64,000 nt of DNA from a virus: the IMG/VR virus record IMGVR_UViG_3300030329_001671, positions 1-64,000 of that record; one strand, 5' to 3'. Below are positions 33,625 through 42,082 of the stretch, piece by piece. Numbering within the stretch: the stretch's first letter is position 1; every line of letters starts with the position of its first letter. Below the pieces are notes generated by a model. The model was not told the origin of the DNA. It was given only the letters and a program-made list of their open reading frames with translations, and searched no databases. Made by a program: the position numbers and the translations under genes.

Positions 33625-33898
33625 GTTGGGGTTGCGGTGGGAGTCTCAGAGGGAAATAGGTAAATATTTTGTAGACTTTTGGATAGCCGAAATTGGGACA
33701 GTTATTGAGGCGGATGGGGTTTACGGTCATTTTTCTAAAAAAGATAAAGAACGGAATGAATTCTTGCTAGAAAGTGGAGTAGATTACGTTTTACATATTA
33801 CGTCGGAAAATGCTTCGGAAATTCAACACGATATTGACGCATTTTTAGTTGATATTGCTATAGACATGAATCGTAAAAAAGGAAATAAATGGGCGTAA
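33551..33898 (+). CDS. DUF559/Vsr-like endonuclease
   Basis: 115 residues, ATG inside the RecA tail. Core pattern of PD-(D/E)xK nucleases of the Vsr/DUF559 type: SELGLRWESQREIGKYFVDFWI, then GTVIEADGVYGH, KKDKERNEFLLESGVDYVLHIT. The Asp of VDFW, Glu of IEADG and His of YGH are candidate active-site residues. Could nick or cut DNA in recombination or host DNA breakdown. Overlap with RecA suggests functional coupling. Confidence 0.7.
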   Translation: MPLNVQSAPQAMTPQEVKIANYLSELGLRWESQREIGKYFVDFWIAEIGTVIEADGVYGHFSKKDKERNEFLLESGVDYVLHITSENASEIQHDIDAFLVDIAIDMNRKKGNKWA

Positions 33899-34587
33899 AA
33901 GAAATAACAGAAAATGTTACTAAATCTTGGGATACCAAAGATTTAGGTCAATTGCTAGTAAAACAGTTGGATAAACAGTTAGCCCATCCTCAAAAAAGTA
34001 CTAGTAAAGGTAAGTTCTTTGTATCTGCTATAGGGAACCCTTGTGACCGATACTTGTGGCTTCACTACAATGGACTAGTGCCTAAAAAATCAATTTCGTC
34101 TACGTTACAACGTATATTTGGTGTAGGTAGTTCCGCTGAGGATAGGTACGCTAAGTATTTTGGCGATATGATGCTATACAGGGAGCAATCCTGTAAGATA
34201 GAGAGCCCTGTTACTTTATCGGGTCGTGCTGACTTCATACTTCACCATGATGGTAGATTATTTGTGCTAGAACTCAAAACTATCAATCAAAGAGGTTGGG
34301 ACGAGGACATATCTAATGGTCCCAAGACTGAGCATTCTACCCAATTACAGTGTTACCTACATATGTTAGGACATTCCGAAGGAGTAATTTTGTATGAAAA
34401 CAAAAATACTCAACAGATTAAGACTTTTGTAGTAAAACGAAATGACGACTTATGGGATGGAATTTTGTCCAGAGCGCAAGCTATCGTTAATATGCCAGTT
34501 CCACCTAGATTAGCGGAAGTAGAGTCCACGCATTATCATTACTGTGATTGCAAATTAGTAAAAGATGAGGAATTAGGTCTTGGCTAA
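33889..34587 (+). CDS. PD-(D/E)xK exonuclease, Cas4/RecB-like
   Basis: 232 residues. Nuclease motifs: GSSAEDRYAKYF, LSGRADFILHHDG (Asp, about 108), LFVLELKTIN (E-x-K, about 121-123) and HSTQLQCYLHMLG (Gln helix). Cysteines CD at the N-terminal CDRYLW and CDCK near the end might hold an iron-sulfur cluster as in Cas4/AddB, though four well-spaced cysteines are not clear. Likely processes DNA ends for RecA. Confidence 0.75.
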   Translation: MGVKEITENVTKSWDTKDLGQLLVKQLDKQLAHPQKSTSKGKFFVSAIGNPCDRYLWLHYNGLVPKKSISSTLQRIFGVGSSAEDRYAKYFGDMMLYREQSCKIESPVTLSGRADFILHHDGRLFVLELKTINQRGWDEDISNGPKTEHSTQLQCYLHMLGHSEGVILYENKNTQQIKTFVVKRNDDLWDGILSRAQAIVNMPVPPRLAEVESTHYHYCDCKLVKDEELGLG

Positions 34588-35170
34588 ACTAATTGGGCTA
34601 CACGGTAAAATGCACACAGGCAAGTCTGCTGTAGCTAAACTAATTAAACAAAAAGATCCTAATAGAATTGAAATTATGTCCTTCGCTGGAAAACTCAGAG
34701 AAGTACTAAATGTTTTAGGCATTCAGGAAACTAGAGAGTCTATGCAACAAGTAGGGCAAAGTTTGAGGGATATATGGCCAGATGTTTGGGTGAAAGCCGT
34801 TCATAAAGATGTTCAGCGGAGGTTAAATTTAGGGCATTCTGTAATTTTCGATGATTTACGGTATCTTAATGAATTCGATTACGTCCGGGAAGAAAATGGT
34901 TTACTAGTTAAGTTGTATGCGGATGAGGAAGTGCGGTGGGACAGATATCAAAAGTCTAGTAAATGGGAACCGGGGGCAACTAGGGAAAAATGGAATTACG
35001 CTCAAACCCATTCATCCGAATTAGAATTAGATGATAAGGAATTAGATTGGAATCTAGCTATCGACACGAATAATTTATCTAAACGTGACATGAACGGTGT
35101 GGCCGACGCACTAGTGATAAGCCTTCAAGGTATGAGGAATATAAATGATAGAAGAAACTTGGACAGTTGA
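34580..35170 (+). CDS. Deoxynucleoside monophosphate kinase-like protein
   Basis: 196 residues, TTG start overlapping the nuclease stop. P-loop LIGLHGKMHTGKSAVAKLI (about 4-20), then IEIMSFAGKLREVL, DVWVKAVHKDVQRR, and VIFDDLRYLNEFDYV (Walker B-like Asp pair). The layout matches phage dNMP kinases of the T4 gp1 type, which convert dNMPs from host DNA into dNDPs. Works with the RNR and MazG-like enzyme for nucleotide supply. Confidence 0.75.
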   Translation: MAKLIGLHGKMHTGKSAVAKLIKQKDPNRIEIMSFAGKLREVLNVLGIQETRESMQQVGQSLRDIWPDVWVKAVHKDVQRRLNLGHSVIFDDLRYLNEFDYVREENGLLVKLYADEEVRWDRYQKSSKWEPGATREKWNYAQTHSSELELDDKELDWNLAIDTNNLSKRDMNGVADALVISLQGMRNINDRRNLDS

Positions 35171-35645
35171 AAAAGGCTACAATAAAGCTAATCAATATGT
35201 AGAGGATATGGAAATTCCTTTTATTAGAATTGAAGACAACACTCGTGAAGATATTACGTTTGGGAATTTGTCGGAAGCGACTAACGAACAACTACAGGAA
35301 TACTTATCTGTGTCTGGAGCTTGGTTAGCTTTTGTTGAATTAAATTTAGCCGCTTTGGGCGCAAAAAAGGGCGCATATGAAACGGCGTTTGAAACAGGGA
35401 TGAAGGTAGAAAAAGCCAAGCTAGCTGAAGAATATTTAGAAAAAGGAATCCGTAAACCTACTATTGATGAAATGGAAGGTATAATACTAAGAGACAATAA
35501 ACGTCTAAACACTAGTATGAAAACCCTAATAGAAATCAGAGCTGCCTACGATAAATTATTAGGGCGTAAAGAAGCCTTTAAGGGATTGTTTAATACATCT
35601 AGTAGAGTATTATCCGCTAGAAGCCTAGAGGCAGGAAAAGGATAA
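35145..35645 (+). CDS. Helical protein, unknown
   Basis: 166 residues. Mostly alpha-helical: residues about 70-120 are Ala/Lys/Glu-rich (ALGAKKGAYETAFETGMKVEKAK) and the rest continues as helical repeat. Between nucleotide-metabolism genes. Comparable coiled proteins occur in many phage replication modules, but no function is known to me. Confidence 0.55.
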   Translation: MIEETWTVEKGYNKANQYVEDMEIPFIRIEDNTREDITFGNLSEATNEQLQEYLSVSGAWLAFVELNLAALGAKKGAYETAFETGMKVEKAKLAEEYLEKGIRKPTIDEMEGIILRDNKRLNTSMKTLIEIRAAYDKLLGRKEAFKGLFNTSSRVLSARSLEAGKG

Positions 35646-36124
35646 TGGATATTATAGAAAAAGATCGGTTTATGGAAATAATGACGATAATAGCCGAGGC
35701 GGTTTACGACTTCCACGATAGATGGGGATTTACTCACACCGGCTCTTATGAAGGTCAATCCGATCAGGCTTTGGCCAAAGAGCGAATTCCTATTATAAAG
35801 GAAGAAGTGAAAGAATGGCAAGCCTCCATTAAAAATTTCCGAAAGGATCCTGCTAATTTTGATGAAGAAACTGGAGATTTGTTGTGGGTAGCTATGGGTA
35901 ATTTGATGGCTGTAGCTACTTCGGACGCTAGGGATAGAATTGTTAAATTAGTAGTAGATAAAAATAATTCTAAAAATATTGAAAATTATGCCATACGTAA
36001 AGATATTGGCAAACTCATTTCTATCCATAAACCCGAAAAGTGGAAAGGTGCTGAGGAGCAACTAAAAGAAGAATGGAGTCAGAGAGGCTTTGTTCTGGAG
36101 GAAGGGTCATCCACACAGGAATAG
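35645..36124 (+). CDS. mazG: MazG-like nucleotide pyrophosphohydrolase
   Basis: 159 residues. Contains the all-alpha NTP-PPase metal motif EEVKEW (E-E-x-x-E, about 56-61), followed by FDEETGDLLWV (E-x-x-D, about 77-81). MazG-type enzymes hydrolyse NTPs or alarmones and are frequent in environmental phages. The N-terminal helix has an extra RWGFTHTGSYEGQ segment. Adjacent genes also serve nucleotide pools. Confidence 0.7.
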   Translation: MDIIEKDRFMEIMTIIAEAVYDFHDRWGFTHTGSYEGQSDQALAKERIPIIKEEVKEWQASIKNFRKDPANFDEETGDLLWVAMGNLMAVATSDARDRIVKLVVDKNNSKNIENYAIRKDIGKLISIHKPEKWKGAEEQLKEEWSQRGFVLEEGSSTQE

Positions 36125-36555
36125 ATTGTAGTTCTAAGGCGGTTCACGCCACAACTATAGATAATAACGGCAATATAGTTAGATGTCTAAAATTTGACGC
36201 TAAAGGTAAGACTTCAGCAGATAGGTTCCCTGATATAGCTAAAGGTTTAGGAGTTCTTCCTTCCATGGTTGAGGGTGGAACAGTGGCTATAGAGAAACCA
36301 TTGTATTTTAAAAATCCCCATTCCACTATTTCTATATCTGAGGTAGTTGGAGCAGTAAAAGAAGTGTTAGAGTTGGCTAATATTTCATATAAAACTGTGG
36401 ATAATCGAGTGTGGAAAAAGGAAATTATAAGTATGGGTAATGCGTCTAAAGATGATATAATTAAATATGCGACTAAATATTTTGACGCAGATTTTGAAGA
36501 GCAAGATTGGGCTGATGCAGCCTGTATAGCAGAATGGAGCAGAAGAAATGCCTAG
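36073..36555 (+). CDS. RuvC-like Holliday junction resolvase
   Basis: Up to 160 residues. The RNase H-like fold starts at HTGIDCSSKAVHATTID (first Asp), then VAIEKPLYF (Glu), and QDWADAACIAEW (last two Asp), the four acidic residues of RuvC. ATG 36073 would overlap MazG by 52 bases; a GGAGGAAG stretch at 36098-36106 is followed by no standard start codon, so the exact start is uncertain. Resolves branched DNA before packaging, a role suited to its place just upstream of terminase. Confidence 0.75.
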   Translation: MESERLCSGGRVIHTGIDCSSKAVHATTIDNNGNIVRCLKFDAKGKTSADRFPDIAKGLGVLPSMVEGGTVAIEKPLYFKNPHSTISISEVVGAVKEVLELANISYKTVDNRVWKKEIISMGNASKDDIIKYATKYFDADFEEQDWADAACIAEWSRRNA

Positions 36556-37054
36556 AAAGCCGGGATCAATCCGTCGAAAGCCGAAGAAGCCTACTTTTGT
36601 AGTAACCAAGAAAGGAGATCCTAAGCACACTAGTGCTTTTGTACCTCCTGTTGAACATGTTCCAAATTCTGTCGAAGACTATAAGAAAGTTGTATACTGC
36701 AACGCCGCAGATTGTATGTTTAATAAGCAGGTAGAGGAACTTGTACATACTGAAACAGTAGTACGGCGGGGAAATAACAAACATTCTACTTGGAAGCCTC
36801 TCACCCCACAAATGGAGAAAATCTGGAAGTCTGTATGTACCCGAAGTGAAGTTGTAATCGACATTAAGACTCAGATGGGTCCAAGTGGGAGTAAAACTAG
36901 AGTACCGGGATGCCATACACCATGGGAACGTGGTCGATCAGGGCATGTTGATTTTAGCAAACGCATGGGAGAATCTTACACTATAGATGATAGTCAAGAC
37001 CCAATGGCTAGAGATGAAGGATGGGTAATGGAAAATTCCCCATTCCAAAACTAA
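36548..37054 (+). CDS. Basic Cys-containing protein upstream of terminase, unknown
   Basis: 168 residues. The N-terminus is very basic (PRKPGSIRRKPKKPTF). Cysteines occur at CNAADCMFN, VCTRSE and PGCH, a set that could bind zinc. It precedes small terminase and may act in DNA binding at packaging. No family recognised. Confidence 0.55.
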   Translation: MPRKPGSIRRKPKKPTFVVTKKGDPKHTSAFVPPVEHVPNSVEDYKKVVYCNAADCMFNKQVEELVHTETVVRRGNNKHSTWKPLTPQMEKIWKSVCTRSEVVIDIKTQMGPSGSKTRVPGCHTPWERGRSGHVDFSKRMGESYTIDDSQDPMARDEGWVMENSPFQN

Positions 37055-37063
37055 GGATTTTGA

Positions 37064-37573
37064 ATGAATCGAAAATACTCTCAAGAAGTTAAAGACTTTG
37101 CTGCAAAAACGTATATTCACGACGATGTAATAATTCCTAAAATTAAAGAAAATATTTTAGAAAAATTCGAGGTCGAAATTCCAGAAGATACGTTATACCA
37201 ATGGTCTAAAGAGCAAGGTTGGAAAGAATTACGTACCAAAGCTATTGCTAAGGCAAGGGATAAGATGGTAGAGCTTGAAGCAGATCATAGGCGACTAGAA
37301 TCAGAAATTCATTTAGATCAATATAAGAAAATAACCTCTAAAGCAGCAGAAGCTCTAGGCATTCTTCAATTTGATAGGGCTTCAGATGCCGCTAAAGCGG
37401 TGGATATGGGCATCAAGGGTGAGCGCACTATTCTAGAAGGTTTGATTTCTCGAAGATTTATTCAAGGAATTGTTACTATCATCATGGAAGAGGTAAATGA
37501 CAAAGAATTGCGTCAAAGACTAGGAAATAGACTCCAAGACTTTTTGCTAGAATTTGAGGACACTAATGGTTAA
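37064..37573 (+). CDS. terS: Terminase small subunit
   Basis: 169 residues. N-terminal HTH-like part (EVKDFAAKTYIHDDVIIPKI, PEDTLYQWSKEQGW), followed by a long coiled-coil region typical of the oligomerisation domain (about 60-140) and an acidic end. It overlaps the large subunit by 8 bases. Small terminases recognise the packaging site on phage DNA and regulate the large subunit. Identified from context and layout, since this family diverges fast. Confidence 0.75.
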   Translation: MNRKYSQEVKDFAAKTYIHDDVIIPKIKENILEKFEVEIPEDTLYQWSKEQGWKELRTKAIAKARDKMVELEADHRRLESEIHLDQYKKITSKAAEALGILQFDRASDAAKAVDMGIKGERTILEGLISRRFIQGIVTIIMEEVNDKELRQRLGNRLQDFLLEFEDTNG

Positions 37574-39263
37574 CGCTTCAAAAAGCGAAAACGCTAAATT
37601 ATCTTGGTCAGAAGCCGTTAATGAACTAGTTTCAGATTTAACTAATGATACTAGTATCGAGGTTCCGGAAACTTTTAAAGAATTTGTCTCAACAATTTGG
37701 AAATTTAGTTTCCCCCACCCCGAATTATTCGACATTTGGCATGTTGGTTTTATTTGCGATGAGTTAGATAGAGCCTTAGATGAGGGACAAAACTTTATTT
37801 GTGTGCTTCCCCGTGGACACTGGAAATCTACGATTTTAGGTCATGGGTATACGATTTGGCAATTAATGAGGACTCCTTCTAATAGTAAGAGTCTGTTGTA
37901 TGCTTCTTACAACCACGATATGGTAAGATACCATGTTAGAACTATGAAAGATGAGATACGAGCAAATCCTATTTTGTCTAATGAGTGGTTTACTAGAGAT
38001 TTGGCTAGAGGAGCAGATAACTCCATACGATACCAAACCGCAGATGGGGGTATTGTACGAGTAGAAATGGCAGGAGTAACTCAGTTTAAACGAGGACTTC
38101 ACACTAATGCTGGAATGGTAGTAGACGACATACTAAAAGATGCTAACTCTCCTACTGATCCCGGTGAATTGCCTAAAATTAAAGATTTATTCTTTAGGGC
38201 GTTGATGCCTATTCCTAACCCCGGAACTCCTACAGTTGTAGTGGGAACGCCAATGGCACCCGGCGACTTGATGGCTACGCTTATAGACGATGAAAAATTT
38301 AATAGTGTAGTACTACCTGCATTTGACCCTGTACCCGGTAGACATGTTTTAGCTCCAGAAATTCGGGATAAAGAGTGGCTAGAAGCGTACAAAAAGAGTA
38401 ACCGTAGTTCTTTTGCCTCAGAATATATGCTACAACCCCATTTTGGAACGGATGGGTATTTCACAGAAGAAGAAATTGAAAAGTGCGAAGATGAATCGCT
38501 GAAAATTTACAGGAGAACTCTAGATCACGCCGACGACTTAACTGAGGATTATGAATGGGTAGTAGCTGGATATGATGTAGGAAAACGTCGCCACCCTGCC
38601 CATTTAGCTATTTTTGGAAAGCGTAAAACGGACGGACACATTGTTCAATTGTACCACGAGTTTATACGGGGCATGTCGTATCAGGCGCAGGTTGACATAT
38701 TAAATCAGGTAGCGACTAATTTTCAAATAGATAAAGGTTTTATTGATAACACAGACAGGGCGTTAGAAGAAAGGGGTTTGCAAACCGATCACGAGCAAGG
38801 ATTAAGTGATAAAGAAAATACTGAACGAGTTAGACATTTAAGAGGGTTGAATAGAAAGTGGGATTTGATGCACTTTAGCCGTAGAGCCAAAAACAACATG
38901 GCTACAAAATTTGAACATTATGTTGTTAGCGAAAAACTTCATTTATTACCTGATGCTGTACAGAAAGAGCAAATTTTGGTGGTAAATAGAGATTTATACG
39001 CAGCGGAGACACCTAACGGTCACGGAGACTCTTTTTGGAGCATAGGATTGGCCTGTTTAGCAGCCGATAAGTTAGAAGGGCCTGCGTCGTATACAGGGGT
39101 AGGTGACGCTCAAGTTTTCTCCGGAAATTCGGTCGAAAATAGCGAACCAGTAGCCGATCATCCAGCGTATAATAATGACATGCCTGAAGACGAAGAGCTG
39201 ACTGCTGCGCTGGGCAATATTTACGCTAAAGCCGTTGAAATGTACGGCGAAGAATCCCTATAG
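37566..39263 (+). CDS. terL: Terminase large subunit
   Basis: 565 residues from ATG 37566 (ATGGTTAA overlap). ATPase: CVLPRGHWKSTIL (Walker A, about 80), AGMVVDDIL (Walker B, about 183), VVVGTPMAPGDL (coupling motif). Nuclease, RNase H-like: VVAGYDVGKRRHPAHLAIF (first Asp, about 336), GFIDNTDRALEE, and GHGDSFWSIGLA (last Asp, about 486). It packages DNA into the prohead and cuts it at the end. The next gene starts 10 bases after its stop. Confidence 0.93.
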   Translation: MVNASKSENAKLSWSEAVNELVSDLTNDTSIEVPETFKEFVSTIWKFSFPHPELFDIWHVGFICDELDRALDEGQNFICVLPRGHWKSTILGHGYTIWQLMRTPSNSKSLLYASYNHDMVRYHVRTMKDEIRANPILSNEWFTRDLARGADNSIRYQTADGGIVRVEMAGVTQFKRGLHTNAGMVVDDILKDANSPTDPGELPKIKDLFFRALMPIPNPGTPTVVVGTPMAPGDLMATLIDDEKFNSVVLPAFDPVPGRHVLAPEIRDKEWLEAYKKSNRSSFASEYMLQPHFGTDGYFTEEEIEKCEDESLKIYRRTLDHADDLTEDYEWVVAGYDVGKRRHPAHLAIFGKRKTDGHIVQLYHEFIRGMSYQAQVDILNQVATNFQIDKGFIDNTDRALEERGLQTDHEQGLSDKENTERVRHLRGLNRKWDLMHFSRRAKNNMATKFEHYVVSEKLHLLPDAVQKEQILVVNRDLYAAETPNGHGDSFWSIGLACLAADKLEGPASYTGVGDAQVFSGNSVENSEPVADHPAYNNDMPEDEELTAALGNIYAKAVEMYGEESL

Positions 39264-39273
39264 GAGAACCTCT

Positions 39274-41592
39274 GTGACGACACTTATTGCCCATCCCCAA
39301 GTACAGACAGAATCACACACTAATTCAGAAGACCACATCCACGACCATTCAGCACATACCCCCATTCAACTCTCTCCAAGTTTCTTAGATAAATACGAAT
39401 CGCAAGATTCTCCACTAAGTCCTATGGGATCTTTTGTATTTTATAGAACTTATTCTAGATTTTCTAATAAATTAGGTAGGCGAGAGACTTGGTTAGAGGC
39501 ATGTAAGCGAGCGATAGAGTATAACGTTGGATTGGCGTATACGCACCTTGAAAAAATCGGATACACTCCAGATGTAGATAAGTTGAATAAGGAAGCGGAA
39601 TCTTTATTCGATTCAATGTATAACACAAAACAGTTTGTTAGCGGGCGAACTCTTTGGATAGGCGGAGGAGAAAATCACGTTGCAGATAAGTATCCTCTAG
39701 CCAATTATAATTGTTCTTTTACCGCTATAGAAAAATGGGGAGATTTAGCCGATCTATTTTACCTCCTATTAGTGGGGACAGGCGTAGGATTCAAATGCAC
39801 CCCCGAAATGGCAGAAAATCTTCCTCCGATTAGAGCGAATATCGAAGTTTTGCATGATGATTATGTACCCGCTGCTCCCGAAAAACGTTTAGAAAACACT
39901 AAATGGATAGACTTAGAGCAAGGGTATGCCAAGATTTACATTGGGGACTCTAAGGAGGGCTGGGTTGAAGCCTTACGATTGTTCCTAAAGATTCTGACTG
40001 AATATGAGTATGAACACATCAAAACAGTCAAATTTGATTATAACTCTGTTCGACCTAGAGGTGAAAAACTTAAGACTTTTGGAGGAACCGCATCAGGACC
40101 CGAACCTTTGAGGGAAATGTTCGATGGATTCCATCAAGTACTCACAAATCAAATTGACCCTCACCTTGAACCACTACAAAGGGTTTATCAGGGCTATTAC
40201 AAAGTCCGCCCTATTCATATATTAGATATGGGTAACTTGATAGGCAATAACGTAGTAGTCGGGGGAGTCCGACGTACGGCAGAAATTTTTCTGATGGGTG
40301 AAGGTGATTATGAGTCACTACTAGCTAAATACGCCATAAATGGTCTTTGGACAGATGAGCAATTTGAAGCCCACGACAAGTTAGGGAAACAATTAGAAAA
40401 TATAGGTGAAAAACCTGCTTGGTGGGATTCTCTAAAGTTAGAGAATGGTCAAAATTCTAGAGAAGGATTAGATCATCGAAGGATGTCTAATAACTCTATA
40501 GTATTTTCCGACCAGCCAGATAAGCAATATCTTGACATGGTTTTTGATATGATGCGTTATGAGGGCGAACCCGGATTCTTTAATGAAGAAGAAGCATCTA
40601 GACGACGACCTAATGCTGTGGGAACCAATCCTTGTGGAGAAATTCTTTTAGATAGTCATGGTGTATGTAACCTCACTACAGTAAACATGTCAGCCTTTGT
40701 AGAAAATGGTGACTTGGATATAGATGGTCTAATCGAGGCTCAAAAAATGTCCGCTAGGGCAGGTTTACGTATGACGTTGGTGGATTTGGAGTTGCCCGCA
40801 TGGAATCTAGTCCAACAGAGGGATAGATTACTAGGAACATCTCTAACTGGAGTCAAAGATGCGTTTTCTGCTGTATCATATAGTAAGAGTGAACAAAATT
40901 CTGTTTTGCAGCGTCTACGAGAAGCTGCCAATTCGGAGGCCATCAGATATTCTAAGGAGTTGAGAGTTAACTCGCCTTTGTTGGTAACAACCGTAAAACC
41001 TGAGGGAACGTTAAGTTTGGTAGCCGGGGGAGTCTCGGCGGGAATTCACATGTCCCACAGCCCATACTACATTCGCCGTATGCGTATTAGTTCGATTGAC
41101 CCCATGGTACAGGTAATTCGGGAATTAGATTGGCCTATATCTCCAGAAGTTGGAACTCCGGGAGATAGTTTAGAAGAAAAAATGAATAATGCTAGAACTC
41201 TAGTTATAGATTTTCCAGTTAAAGCTAGTAGCACAGATACTAAAAACAATGTGTCTCTAGCAGATCAAATGGATACGTATTTTCAGTTTCAGGACAATTA
41301 TACCGACCACAATACTTCCATAACCATGACTGTAAAGAACGATGAATGGGATTTAGCTAAAGAATTAGCATGGAAAAATTGGGATAAATGGATGGGAGCA
41401 TCCTTTTTAGCCCATGATGGAGGAACTTACGAGTTGGCTCCGTATGAGGAAATCACTGAAGAGGAGTATAATAATATTAGTGCGTCATTTAGAGAATTCG
41501 ATCCAACTTTGTTATATAAGTACGAATCGGTGGAAGTAGACACCGAACTCATAGACGAAGCGTGTGAGTCGGGAGTATGCCCGATTAGATAA
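39274..41592 (+). CDS. nrdJ: Class II (B12-dependent) ribonucleotide reductase
   Basis: 772 residues from GTG 39274 (TAGGAGAACC upstream). N-terminus is His-rich and extended. Core motifs: NYNCSFTAIEKW (first active Cys), LLVGTGVGFKC, NVVVGGVRRTAEI, RRMSNNSIVF, AVGTNPCGEILL (N-P-C-G-E, about 450-455, thiyl radical Cys), VKPEGTLSLVAGG and a C-terminal redox pair ESGVCPIR with its partner Cys four residues earlier. Monomeric form resembling the Lactobacillus type. Makes dNTPs without oxygen, using adenosylcobalamin. It is placed between terminase and portal, away from the other nucleotide genes. Confidence 0.88.
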   Translation: MTTLIAHPQVQTESHTNSEDHIHDHSAHTPIQLSPSFLDKYESQDSPLSPMGSFVFYRTYSRFSNKLGRRETWLEACKRAIEYNVGLAYTHLEKIGYTPDVDKLNKEAESLFDSMYNTKQFVSGRTLWIGGGENHVADKYPLANYNCSFTAIEKWGDLADLFYLLLVGTGVGFKCTPEMAENLPPIRANIEVLHDDYVPAAPEKRLENTKWIDLEQGYAKIYIGDSKEGWVEALRLFLKILTEYEYEHIKTVKFDYNSVRPRGEKLKTFGGTASGPEPLREMFDGFHQVLTNQIDPHLEPLQRVYQGYYKVRPIHILDMGNLIGNNVVVGGVRRTAEIFLMGEGDYESLLAKYAINGLWTDEQFEAHDKLGKQLENIGEKPAWWDSLKLENGQNSREGLDHRRMSNNSIVFSDQPDKQYLDMVFDMMRYEGEPGFFNEEEASRRRPNAVGTNPCGEILLDSHGVCNLTTVNMSAFVENGDLDIDGLIEAQKMSARAGLRMTLVDLELPAWNLVQQRDRLLGTSLTGVKDAFSAVSYSKSEQNSVLQRLREAANSEAIRYSKELRVNSPLLVTTVKPEGTLSLVAGGVSAGIHMSHSPYYIRRMRISSIDPMVQVIRELDWPISPEVGTPGDSLEEKMNNARTLVIDFPVKASSTDTKNNVSLADQMDTYFQFQDNYTDHNTSITMTVKNDEWDLAKELAWKNWDKWMGASFLAHDGGTYELAPYEEITEEEYNNISASFREFDPTLLYKYESVEVDTELIDEACESGVCPIR

Positions 41593-41602
41593 GGAGGCTA
41601 TT

Positions 41603-42082
41603 ATGCCGGCAGGAGAGCAGTTACGTCAAAGAACGCAGCAGTTTGCAGTAAAGTACGATGAAGCTAGCCATATATGGAGAATTCTCGATACATGGAATAA
41701 ATCTTTAGAAGCTTTACAGGCAACCGATGAAATTCCAGACGATCATCCCGCTATGGTGCTATTACCCATGGCAGGTATGATTGAGGTTGTAAGGGTAGCG
41801 GAGGAGTTAAATTTACTCGAACATATGTTTGGGGGAGTTTCCGAGGATGAGTTGGCGGAGGTGGAGGAGCGATTAGCCGCTTCTGAAGCCACAGTAAAAA
41901 CTTTGAAAGAGCAATTAGACTTAGCCAGAACGTCTAAGCCTGATTCTAGTGAACCAGAAATTGTAAAGGAAGCATTATCCGATCAATCTCAGGTAGCTAT
42001 GGCAGCTATACACGCTCTTACACAAATAACAGGCCAAAGTCAGATCGACAAGGTGGTAAATGGCAGGACGACTAACCCTTAA
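41603..42082 (+). CDS. Coiled-coil protein upstream of portal
   Basis: 159 residues from ATG 41603, preceded by AAGGAGG. Helical N-terminus, then a clear coiled coil (about 88-120: EDELAEVEERLAASEATVK, TLKEQLD). C-terminus polar. It overlaps the portal gene by 23 bases. Possible packaging or portal assembly helper. Unknown. Confidence 0.55.
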   Translation: MPAGEQLRQRTQQFAVKYDEASHIWRILDTWNKSLEALQATDEIPDDHPAMVLLPMAGMIEVVRVAEELNLLEHMFGGVSEDELAEVEERLAASEATVKTLKEQLDLARTSKPDSSEPEIVKEALSDQSQVAMAAIHALTQITGQSQIDKVVNGRTTNP

